DNA of 64,000 nucleotides, taken from Sphingobacterium hotanense. GTDB lineage: Bacteria; Bacteroidota; Bacteroidia; Sphingobacteriales; Sphingobacteriaceae. The notes beneath the pieces were generated by a model. That model did not search any database. It was not told where the DNA came from and was given only the letters and a program-made list of their open reading frames with translations. Where the stretch lies: contig NZ_CP030848.1 in the NCBI RefSeq assembly GCF_008274825.1, forward strand, positions 1,860,001-1,924,000, given 5' to 3'. Shown here piece after piece: positions 8,894-16,035 of the stretch (position 1 is the first letter of the stretch; the number at the start of each line of letters is the position of its first letter). Made by a program: the position numbers and the translations under genes.

Positions 8894-9931
8894 CTACCTG
8901 CTTAGGTCTTTTATTTTTCTAATGAACAAATCAACGTCGTTTTCGTTTGTTGCCCACGAACACACGATACGAACGACCGCTTCCTGTTCATTGAGTTTTT
9001 CCCAAACATAGAATTCAAAGTCCTCAAAAAGAATGTTGATGGTGTTGTAGGGGAGTATCGGGAATAGTTGATTACTTTCTGGCGTCAACGCGAAACGAAA
9101 TCCAGCAGACTGAAGCGCCTCTGCGATTCGCATAGCTTGTCGATTCGCATGCTTGGCTAGCTCAAAATAAAGTTGCTCCTCAAATAACGTATAAAATTGC
9201 GCTCCCAATAAACGGCCTTTTGCCATCAACGCACCTTTTTGTTTTAATGCGTAAGAAAAGCCTTCCGCAAGCTCAGGATTCGCAAACACGATTGCTTCCC
9301 CAAGTAAGCCCCCGTTCTTTGTCGCACCTAAATAAAAGACGTCTGCATACTTAGCAATATCGCGAATCTCTAAAGAAACCTTTTCGCTGCATAGTGCCGA
9401 TGCCATTCTTGCGCCGTCGATAAACAGTTTTAGTCCCTTTTCCCTGCACAAATTGGAAATGCTTTGAAGTTCTTCTTTCGAATAGATACTTCCCAGTTCG
9501 GTTGTTTGTGAAATATAAACTAACGCGGGTTTAACCATATGCTCGTCGGTATGGAGATCCAATACCGATTGAATTCCTTCTACCGTCAGCTTCCCATTGA
9601 TATGGGGAACAGTATTTATTTTATGCCCTGCGTATTCGATTGCGCCCGTTTCATGTACGTGGATATGACCCGTATCTGTAGCAATTACCGATTCGTAATG
9701 TTTTAATAAGTGGCTAATCACCAATACATTGGCTTGCGTACCTCCAGAAACAAAATAGATAGGCGTATCCTGGTTTGCTAGATGCGATTTGATATATGTT
9801 TTCGCCTTTTCGCTAATACAATCATAACCGTATCCAGGCTCTTGCTGTAAGTTCGTTTCTGACAAAACTTCGAGTATTCGTGGGTGTGCACCTTCAGAAT
9901 AATCATTCTTAAAACTGATTTTGTTTTCCAT
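8894..9931 (-). CDS. Low-specificity L-threonine aldolase (PLP-dependent)
   Basis: A 345-residue fold-type I PLP enzyme of the threonine aldolase / beta-eliminating lyase family, which cleaves L-threonine or allo-threonine to glycine and acetaldehyde. Visible landmarks are VSGGTQAN at residues 61-68 (phosphate-binding loop), the HIHVHETGAIE block at 89-99, LFIDGARMASAL at 169-180 with the PLP-contacting Asp and Arg, and GATKNGG, where Lys205 is the expected Schiff-base lysine. Length and motif order fit LtaE-type enzymes. A short dyad overlaps its stop codon (8890-8909), but no good U-tract follows. Confidence 0.93.
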   Translation of the reverse strand: MENKISFKNDYSEGAHPRILEVLSETNLQQEPGYGYDCISEKAKTYIKSHLANQDTPIYFVSGGTQANVLVISHLLKHYESVIATDTGHIHVHETGAIEYAGHKINTVPHINGKLTVEGIQSVLDLHTDEHMVKPALVYISQTTELGSIYSKEELQSISNLCREKGLKLFIDGARMASALCSEKVSLEIRDIAKYADVFYLGATKNGGLLGEAIVFANPELAEGFSYALKQKGALMAKGRLLGAQFYTLFEEQLYFELAKHANRQAMRIAEALQSAGFRFALTPESNQLFPILPYNTINILFEDFEFYVWEKLNEQEAVVRIVCSWATNENDVDLFIRKIKDLSR

Positions 9932-10086
9932 TTGCCCAAAGATAATGGAAAATCAGAGCGAAATATTCAAATTCAGGGACTATTTATTATCGTTTTAATT
10001 TGTGCAAGATTTCACTTTTCAAGAATGATAACGTACAGGAAACTTCATGAACGTCATTGAAAAACGACAGAAATAGAAAAAGCAAA

Positions 10087-10117
10087 ACAGGCTGTGCATT
10101 TTATTGCTACAGCCTGT
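10087..10117 (-). terminator. Intrinsic terminator of the DUF937 gene
   Basis: Perfect 9-bp arms, ACAGGCTGT (10087-10095) and ACAGCCTGT (10109-10117), flank a 13-nt loop. Read leftward, the stem is followed by TTTTGCTTTTTC. It lies 25 bp after the stop of the leftward DUF937 gene. Confidence 0.8.
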
Positions 10118-10141
10118 CTTACAAATGTATGTACTAATGTC

Positions 10142-10816
10142 TTATTTTCCGAACATGCCTGTTAAAGCATCTAGAATACCACCCTTAGACTCTTTGTCTT
10201 TATCTTGGTTAAAGAAATCACCTACAAGATCACCTAGTCCACCGCCAACATTTGGCTGAGAGTTATTAGCACCGGCACCGCCAAGGATATTGCCAAGGAT
10301 ACCGCCTAAACCGCCTGCTGCCGCACCTGAACCACCACCACCTAGCACACTTCCAATTAAGTCGCCGATACCACCGCCCGTAGACGCTGTTTCGCCAGCA
10401 GACTCTTGTTTCTTTTTACCTAAGTAACCCATAACTAGGGGAGCTACTAAAGCTAAAATACCTGCAATTTTTTTAATATCTAATCCTGTTTTTGCAGATA
10501 GCGTCTCTTTAACATTGTCGGTATTTCTACCGAACATATGGTTTACGATCTTATCCTCGTCTTCCGTAGGACCTTGGTTGAACAAGGCACCCAAATTGTC
10601 AAAGATACTGCCGTTATGCTTGCTATCGATTGCGTTTTGAATACCATTAGCTTGCTCTGGACTTTTGTTTGCGTTATAGTTCAAAGCAGACATCATCAAA
10701 GGCACTGCAGCCGCAACAACATATTGCGCTTTATCCTTGTCTACGCCTAGTTTTTGGGAAATGCTATCTACAGCTTGGGAACCGATATTGCCGGAAATTA
10801 AATCTGTGATGTTCAT
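10142..10816 (-). CDS. DUF937 family protein
   Basis: The 224-residue protein has the DUF937 architecture: an N-terminal helical region (GSQAVDSISQKLGVDKDKA, then AAVPLMMSALNYN), a second repeat of similar type (LSAKTGLDIKKIAGILALVAPLVMGYLGKKK, residues ~105-137), and a glycine-rich, low-complexity stretch at ~145-200. There is no signal peptide, so it is probably cytoplasmic. The family is widespread and lacks an agreed biochemical role; links to YidB-like proteins are structural only. It is a single-gene unit with its own terminator and is divergent from the lipoprotein gene at 10884. Confidence 0.8.
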   Translation of the reverse strand: MNITDLISGNIGSQAVDSISQKLGVDKDKAQYVVAAAVPLMMSALNYNANKSPEQANGIQNAIDSKHNGSIFDNLGALFNQGPTEDEDKIVNHMFGRNTDNVKETLSAKTGLDIKKIAGILALVAPLVMGYLGKKKQESAGETASTGGGIGDLIGSVLGGGGSGAAAGGLGGILGNILGGAGANNSQPNVGGGLGDLVGDFFNQDKDKESKGGILDALTGMFGK

Positions 10817-10883
10817 GTTTTGGTTTATTTTATTTTATTATTATAAATTTACTGCTTATAACTCAAATATAAAGCCAAATTAA

Positions 10884-11984
10884 ATGCATATACGGACAAC
10901 AATTTTAGGGTTAGTATTGATATCTGGTATTTTTACTTCTTGTCAATCAGAAACCGATAAAAAAGAAAAAACTGAAATTGAAAAGACTCATCTTACAGCA
11001 ACCCTAGCTAAAGATATTTTTGCTCTACCCACTCATTGCTTACAGATCGAATACCCTAATAAATTGGGGCAGGTTATTGCTTCAGATGCCGATCTAAAGA
11101 CTCCGAAAGCCTTGCGCCCTGTGTTTTACGGATGCTTCGACTGGCATTCGTCTGTTCATGGATATTGGTCTATCGTGAAGTTAATGAAGCAGTTTCCGGA
11201 GCTGGATGCCAACGGTGAGGTCCGCCAGGTTCTTAATCAGCATATTACTCCAGAAAATGTGGTCATCGAGAAAGCCTTTTTTGAAGATAAGAATAACTTA
11301 GGTTTCGAGCGTACCTATGGATGGGCATGGCTCTTTAAATTGCAGGAAGAGCTGCATACCTGGAATGATCCGGATGCCAAGCGATGGGAGCAGGCCTTAC
11401 AACCGTTGGTAGATCTTTTGGTAAATCGCTATAAGGAATATTTGCCAAAGCAAGTTTACCCAATACGAACCGGACAGCACGACAATACAGCCTTCGGACT
11501 CTCACTGTCGCTAGATTACGCGCGCACCGTGGGAGATAGATCCTTCGAAGCAGTGATCAAAGAACGTAGCCTTCGTTATTTCAAGCAGGACGTTAATTGT
11601 AACCTTGCTTATGAACCAAGCGGAAATGATTTCCTTTCTCCTTGCATGGAAGAAGCTTTTCTGATGAGCAAAATTATGGATAAGCAAGAATACAATGCTT
11701 GGCTAAAGACTTTTATGCCCGTTCTATTTGATAAAGACTTTAAATTAGAACCTGCCGTTGTAAAAGATCGTACCGATGGTAAATTGGTTCACCTTGATGG
11801 TCTAAACTATAGCCGTGCTGCCTGCTTATTTGGAATCGTAAAACAAATTCCAGAACTAGAAAGCCTGAAAGCAATTGCCGAAAACCATATCGCATTTTCT
11901 ATCGGAAATATCTCCGCAAAAGATGATTACATGGGCTCACACTGGCTAGGAACGTTTGCGTTGTATGCGCTTAGTGGTAGCTAG
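10884..11984 (+). CDS. DUF2891 family lipoprotein
   Basis: The 366-residue protein has a lipoprotein signal ending in IFTSC, so the mature N-terminus should be Cys20. The rest is a DUF2891 domain, recognised by YGCFDWHSSVHGYW near residue 90, ERTYGWAWLFKLQEELHTW around 147-165, RTGQHDNTAFGL at ~197-208, and the ending DDYMGSHWLGTFALYAL. The pattern of paired aromatic and His residues suggests an (alpha/alpha)-barrel like that of glycan-processing enzymes, but no activity is established. An IS982-type element begins 9 bp after the stop, so any original terminator may have been displaced. Confidence 0.82.
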   Translation: MHIRTTILGLVLISGIFTSCQSETDKKEKTEIEKTHLTATLAKDIFALPTHCLQIEYPNKLGQVIASDADLKTPKALRPVFYGCFDWHSSVHGYWSIVKLMKQFPELDANGEVRQVLNQHITPENVVIEKAFFEDKNNLGFERTYGWAWLFKLQEELHTWNDPDAKRWEQALQPLVDLLVNRYKEYLPKQVYPIRTGQHDNTAFGLSLSLDYARTVGDRSFEAVIKERSLRYFKQDVNCNLAYEPSGNDFLSPCMEEAFLMSKIMDKQEYNAWLKTFMPVLFDKDFKLEPAVVKDRTDGKLVHLDGLNYSRAACLFGIVKQIPELESLKAIAENHIAFSIGNISAKDDYMGSHWLGTFALYALSGS

Positions 11985-11993
11985 TAGTTAGTA

Positions 11994-13026
11994 ATGCGAA
12001 TTAAGGGTTGAAAATAGGCTTTATGAAACAGGCTGTTAATTTACCGAACACATGTACTAATAGTCCTTTGGTAGATCTGACCTTACTTGCGTTTTGTATC
12101 TGTGTTTTTTCATTTATCCAATTAAAAAAGGATTCGATTGGTTGTCTTACCTTAGATACTGCTCTTGAAAACAGATCATTATAAGCACGATCCCTGTTTT
12201 TTAAACAATCCGGTTTTCCTTGGGTTTCCCTTATCGGAGTATACATAATTGATTTTTTTTCTTTATAAAACCACTCGAAGAATGGGGCGTCACGGTATAT
12301 CTTGTCACCAAAGAACGTCCTACCTGCGATGGATGCCCAATTCTCCTTAAATATGTTCAGGTCACTTTCAGATGCCTTGCTTATTACTATGCTTTCCGGA
12401 CGAGGCAGCGTGGATTTGTTATAGCTGTTGAGCGCATGAAGTTTTAATCCAAAATACCAAAGCCTCTTCGTTGAGCAGAAGCTTTTATCCATTATCTCCA
12501 GAGCTACCTTTGCCCTTCTAGTCCCACTGCAGGTTATGATGGGCATAGAGTCCAGTAGGGAAAATTCTCTGGAGCACTCTTCTGGAGCAAAGTCCTCTAC
12601 AACTGACTGACAGAGAGATCTCAAAACATCAAAAAGGCGGTTGATACGGGTGTTGAATGCTACGTACGAAGTTAGCTTGGGAAACCAATCCATCAGATAA
12701 TCCGAGGCGAATTTATGAATCTGCTTGATCCTTAGCCGCTGTTCCTCGTGCACACTGAATAAATAGATGGTCAAAACCTCCTGATCAGTAAAGTCAGGTT
12801 TGTTATTGTTTGAAAATCGCTGACAGTAATATTGCAGTTCACTGTCATATTTATCACACACATACTGGTATAATTTTATTAATTTTAGAGCCTTGGCCTG
12901 ATTGATCATGTTGTTTAATAATGCGTAAGGAACATTATAAGTATACTGATAATCAGGCTTTTATGCAAGTTTTCACCCCTCTTTTTAAGAAGCTTTTTCC
13001 AATATATTTCAACCCTTAATTCGCAT
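11994..13026. mobile_element. IS982-type insertion sequence (complete)
   Basis: A 1033-bp element bounded by perfect 20-bp inverted repeats beginning ATGCGAATTAAGGG (11994-12013 and 13007-13026). TAGTA occurs directly outside each end (11989-11993 and 13027-13031) and is probably the target duplication, although the surrounding sequence repeats TAGTA-like words. It carries one intact leftward transposase. It has landed at the edge of a nested inverted repeat. Confidence 0.88.
12001..12909 (-). CDS. IS982-family transposase (DDE type)
   Basis: The 302-residue transposase has the IS982 layout: an N-terminal helical part with FTDQEVLTIYLF, then a DDE core. Candidate catalytic residues are the Asp of LLDSMPI, the Asp of FFGDKIYRD and the Glu of PIESFFNWINE, followed by a C-terminal KGLLVHVFGKL helix. 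Its TAA stop overlaps the left terminal repeat, so the gene fills nearly the whole element. There is no frameshift or internal stop, and the two ends match perfectly, so the element may still be active and recently inserted. Confidence 0.88.
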   Translation of the reverse strand: MINQAKALKLIKLYQYVCDKYDSELQYYCQRFSNNNKPDFTDQEVLTIYLFSVHEEQRLRIKQIHKFASDYLMDWFPKLTSYVAFNTRINRLFDVLRSLCQSVVEDFAPEECSREFSLLDSMPIITCSGTRRAKVALEIMDKSFCSTKRLWYFGLKLHALNSYNKSTLPRPESIVISKASESDLNIFKENWASIAGRTFFGDKIYRDAPFFEWFYKEKKSIMYTPIRETQGKPDCLKNRDRAYNDLFSRAVSKVRQPIESFFNWINEKTQIQNASKVRSTKGLLVHVFGKLTACFIKPIFNP

Positions 13027-13137
13027 TAGTATTTAGTAGTTAGTATTTAGACCTATGGCGGAATTAGATGTAAGACATTAGATGTGAGATAGTAGCGTAT
13101 TGGCTTCCGACGTAGAAAAGAAGAGAAAGTTTGTCTT

Positions 13138-13207
13138 GAACCAGGAAAGGAAGGATAAAAAGATATACAGGATCCTGTATATCTTTTTATCCTTCCTTTC
13201 CTGGTTC
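13138..13207. repeat. 70-bp perfect palindrome (two 35-bp half-units)
   Basis: From GAACCAGG at 13138 to CCTGGTTC at 13207 every base pairs with its mirror, with GATC at the centre (13171-13174). Outside it, GTCT on the left and AGAC on the right extend the symmetry with a single extra T. It is long enough to form a cruciform, or a 35-bp RNA hairpin if transcribed. Confidence 0.93.
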
Positions 13208-13248
13208 AGACTAAACACTAGATATCAGACAATAGAGCTTAGATTCGA

Positions 13249-13283
13249 TCCTGTTAATTCTTAAATCCTTCCCTTCCTAGTTC
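13249..13283. repeat. 35-bp half-unit of the palindrome family
   Basis: This stretch, TCCTG to CTAGTTC, has exactly the length and most of the bases of the right half of the 70-bp palindrome, including ATCCTTCC and TTCCT, and is again followed by a near copy of the AGAC end. No left half is present. Confidence 0.65.
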
Positions 13284-13364
13284 ATAGACTAGTCTAATGC
13301 CTAATTTCCTACATCTAATTCCGCCCCAGGTCTAAATACTAACTACTAAATACTAACTACTATC

Positions 13365-13622
13365 CTAAATAGCAATAACTCTATTGGCTTCCAAACGCAC
13401 TGCTACTCGCTGAATCAATGTTATTCCATCTTCTTTCGAGATAATCTCGGAAAGATCGATTCCTCTTTTCGATAATGCCGATAATAGGGCAGAGCGGAAA
13501 ACAGATTTACTTTTGCCCCAATTTGATTTGACGATATCGTTGTTGAGAATGACAAGTTCTTGAGTAGAGTAGTTGTTAAATTGTTCTACAAGGTGCTGTT
13601 GTAAAGGTTTTGTGTTTGACAT
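13365..13622 (-). CDS. Small conserved-looking hypothetical protein
   Basis: An 85-residue, predominantly helical protein without a signal peptide or membrane segment. It contains the polar stretch LVEQFNNYSTQELVILNNDIV, a basic SNWGKSKSVFRSALLSALSKRGID segment that could form a helix pair, and a C-terminal strand-like end. I do not recognise the family. The ATG at 13622 is preceded by AT-rich DNA, and its single clean frame in a repeat-rich area supports it being a gene. The layout SKSVFRSALLSALSKRGID resembles small nucleic-acid-binding proteins, but that is only an impression. Confidence 0.6.
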   Translation of the reverse strand: MSNTKPLQQHLVEQFNNYSTQELVILNNDIVKSNWGKSKSVFRSALLSALSKRGIDLSEIISKEDGITLIQRVAVRLEANRVIAI

Positions 13623-14038
13623 ACAATTAAGAATTAAAAGGGTTTAACCATAATTGCATTCAGAAAGGGTTAAATAAAGCAACTGCGTTTATTTTGGTAT
13701 GATACCCGTATTGTTTTACCACCGCGGTGTCTTCACTCGGTTGGTATTGCTATCGCAATTCTGAATACTCTACAAATTTAGTAGATATTATTTTAGAAAT
13801 CCAAATTTTTGTGAAAAATTATTTTTAGAGTCCTCTAAAGCAGTTCTTAAGTGGTTAAATAGGAGGAGTAAGGACAAGTAGCAATATGCTACTAATCAAA
13901 AGCTTTTTATAACCATATCATAACCCTTTCCGAGCGGTCTTGATTGGGTTAATAAAGGGTTTTGAAAGGGCTTTGAATTGGGTCTGAGCCAAAGGAGGGG
14001 TGAGCTGGTGTTGTTGTCTTTGTTGACAATGTTGTCTT

Positions 14039-14073
14039 GAACCAGGAAAAAAATGATAAAAGGATGGACAGGA
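14039..14073. repeat. 35-bp half-unit of the palindrome family (left half)
   Basis: It runs from GAACCAGG to GACAGGA, is exactly 35 bp long, and is preceded by GTCTT as in the full copies. The mirror half is missing; the next 38 bp are unrelated. Confidence 0.7.
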
Positions 14074-14110
14074 TAGGGGCTGATGTCGTGTTTGTTGGAA
14101 ATGTTGTCTT

Positions 14111-14180
14111 GAACCAGGAAAAAAAGGATGTAAGGATGGCCAGGATCCTGCGAATCTTTGTATCCTTCCTTGCCTGGTTC
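14111..14180. repeat. 70-bp imperfect palindrome, second full copy
   Basis: From GAACCAGG at 14111 to CCTGGTTC at 14180 the length is exactly 70 bp, as in the copy at 13138. The two halves match at 26 of 35 positions and share the CAGGATCCTG centre. GTCTT precedes it and AGAAC follows it. Confidence 0.85.
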
Positions 14181-14280
14181 AGAACTAACTCACCTTCCTT
14201 CTTCTAATCCAAGACAAACTTTCCTTCCCTTCAAATCAATTGAAGAAAATATCTCCTATCTCTTCAAAAACAAAAGATCA

Positions 14281-14308
14281 AAAAGAAAGGCGCCTTATCG
14301 GCGCCTTG
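14281..14308 (-). terminator. Intrinsic terminator of rpoN
   Basis: AAGGCGCC-TTATC-GGCGCCTT (14287-14307). Read leftward, the stem is followed by TCTTTTT. It lies about 35 bp after the rpoN stop. Confidence 0.82.
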
Positions 14309-14343
14309 CTCTAATATCTAATGTCTAAAATCTAATATCTATC

Positions 14344-15807
14344 TTACAATTCCTTCCTCAACCTTGCTACCGGGATATTCATTGCTTCGCGGTATTTCGC
14401 GACTGTTCTACGAGCGATGGAATATCCTTTTTCTTTCAAGATTTCGGTAAGTTTCTCGTCGGCAAGCGGTTTTCTTTTGTCTTCGTTGGCAATGCACTCT
14501 TCAAGGATTTTCTTCACTTCCTTGTTCGATACTTCCTCGCCAGACTCTGTTTGGATAGCCTCGGAGAAGAAAGATTTAAGAAGGAAGGTTCCGAATTCTG
14601 TTTGTACGTATTTGGAGTTTGCAACGCGGGATACAGTTGAAATATCCATTTCAATGCGGTCTGCTATGTCTTTCAGAATCATAGGCTTAAGCATACGGTC
14701 GTCTCCAGTTAAGAAATACTCATATTGATATTCCATGATGGCGTTCATGGTTTTTAGGAGTGTCTGCTGCCGTTGTTTGATAGCGTCGATAAACCATTTT
14801 GCGGAGTCGAGTTTTTGTTTTACAAACTGTACCGCTTCGCGCATCTTCTTATCGTTCTTTTCCGCTTTCTCATAATGTTCAAACATTTCCTGATAAGAGC
14901 GGGATACACGCAGCTCGGGTGCATTTCTGCCATTAAGTGTCAGGTGCAGCACACCATCATTATTGCTGATATGGAAGTCGGGGATAATGTGAAGCTGTTT
15001 TCCTGCTGCAGCTCCTGAATCACCTGGTTTTGGGTTTAGTTTAAGGATTTCATTGACGATATCTCGAAGCTCTTCGGAGTTGACACCCAATTGTTTTTCG
15101 ATTTTATCGTAATGCTTCTTTGTAAACTCTTCGAGGTAGTTTTCAACCACCTGCATAGCCTTTTGGATAATCGGGTTCTCTTGATCCTTTTTGCGCAATT
15201 GTATCGCTAGACACTCTTGTAAGCTTCGTGCTCCAATACCCGCAGGGTCAAATTCCTGAATAATGCGCAACATTTCTTCCACATCCTTCTCTTCAACGAT
15301 AACGTTCTGCGAGAATGCTAAATCGTCAATTAATGAGGGGATGGGGCGACGCAAATATCCGTCGTCATCCAAACTGCCGATAATCTGTTGGCCGATTAAA
15401 TAATCTTTATTGGAAAGAGCTAACAAATCAAGCTGATTTTGTAAGTTCTCGAAGAATGAATCTTGGATAGCGATGGGCATTTCCTTCTTGTTGTCATCAT
15501 CATCCGAATCATAACCACCACCATAATCCTTATAATCATCTTCTTGGATATATTCATCTACAGAAAATTCATCTTCGTAGTTGCTTTCTTCTGCGTTAAA
15601 ATCATCGTCAGGATCCTTGTCAGGATATTCCTCGACAGGCTCATTCATATTGGCCAAACTGCCGTCTTCTAGCGCAGGATTTTCTTCCAATTCTTCTTTA
15701 ATACGGGCATCAAGCGATACCGTTGGTACTTGAAGAAGTTTAATGAATTGAATCTGCTGAGGCGATAATTTTTGTAATAATTTCTGCTGTAACGTTTGTT
15801 TTAACAT
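14344..15807 (-). CDS. rpoN: RNA polymerase sigma-54 factor
   Basis: Sigma-54 directs RNA polymerase to -24/-12 promoters and needs an AAA+ activator to open DNA. The 487-residue protein has all regions: the glutamine/leucine-rich region I (residues ~2-45, LQQKLLQKLSPQQIQFIKLLQ), an acidic region II (~50-105, many Asp/Glu), the core-binding part, and the C-terminal RpoN box in the form ARRTVAKYRE at ~465-474. No bacterial enhancer-binding protein is encoded in the window. It is divergent from the penicillin-binding protein gene, with a 228-bp region between them that I could not resolve into clear promoters. Confidence 0.97.
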   Translation of the reverse strand: MLKQTLQQKLLQKLSPQQIQFIKLLQVPTVSLDARIKEELEENPALEDGSLANMNEPVEEYPDKDPDDDFNAEESNYEDEFSVDEYIQEDDYKDYGGGYDSDDDDNKKEMPIAIQDSFFENLQNQLDLLALSNKDYLIGQQIIGSLDDDGYLRRPIPSLIDDLAFSQNVIVEEKDVEEMLRIIQEFDPAGIGARSLQECLAIQLRKKDQENPIIQKAMQVVENYLEEFTKKHYDKIEKQLGVNSEELRDIVNEILKLNPKPGDSGAAAGKQLHIIPDFHISNNDGVLHLTLNGRNAPELRVSRSYQEMFEHYEKAEKNDKKMREAVQFVKQKLDSAKWFIDAIKQRQQTLLKTMNAIMEYQYEYFLTGDDRMLKPMILKDIADRIEMDISTVSRVANSKYVQTEFGTFLLKSFFSEAIQTESGEEVSNKEVKKILEECIANEDKRKPLADEKLTEILKEKGYSIARRTVAKYREAMNIPVARLRKEL

Positions 15808-16035
15808 GTCCCCGATTATAAATCATGGTAAAAATAGCGATTATTATTTAATGAAGATCAATATATTATTTTAGGGAATTGGATTTAGGTATAATTTTTG
15901 CGGCAATACTTGTTCATTCACAAGGAGAAATGTGCTTCAAAAAGCGAACTGTTAAAATTCGTTAATTTTTAAACCTAAGTACATTTTTAAGCGTTTTAAT
16001 ACAGTTTTTTCCAAAGTTTTGTTCATATTTACCTC

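Larger units (their letters stand above)
13028..13354. repeat. Nested inverted-repeat element interrupted at its left edge by the IS
   Basis: Two 45-bp arms (13028-13072 and 13310-13354) are reverse complements at 43 of 45 positions. They enclose a 70-bp perfect palindrome (13138-13207) and a 35-bp half-unit (13249-13283). TAGTA/TTAGTA-rich DNA also precedes the IS at 11981-11993, so the IS probably inserted into the outer arm. The stretch 13029-13364 has no gene. Confidence 0.8.
13623..14280. other. Gene-free spacer with repeats
   Basis: No coding frame is convincing here. The left part (13623-13880) is the upstream region of the 85-residue protein. From about 13930 to 14010 the DNA is rich in ATTGGGT, AAAGGG and GAAAGGG words also seen near 35940 and 44410. 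The right part holds one half-unit and one full unit of the 35-bp palindrome family. Confidence 0.7.

Noticed and set aside
13138..14180. CRISPR array
   Set aside because: The units are palindromic and unevenly spaced, the intervening sequences are not uniform spacers, and no cas gene is near.
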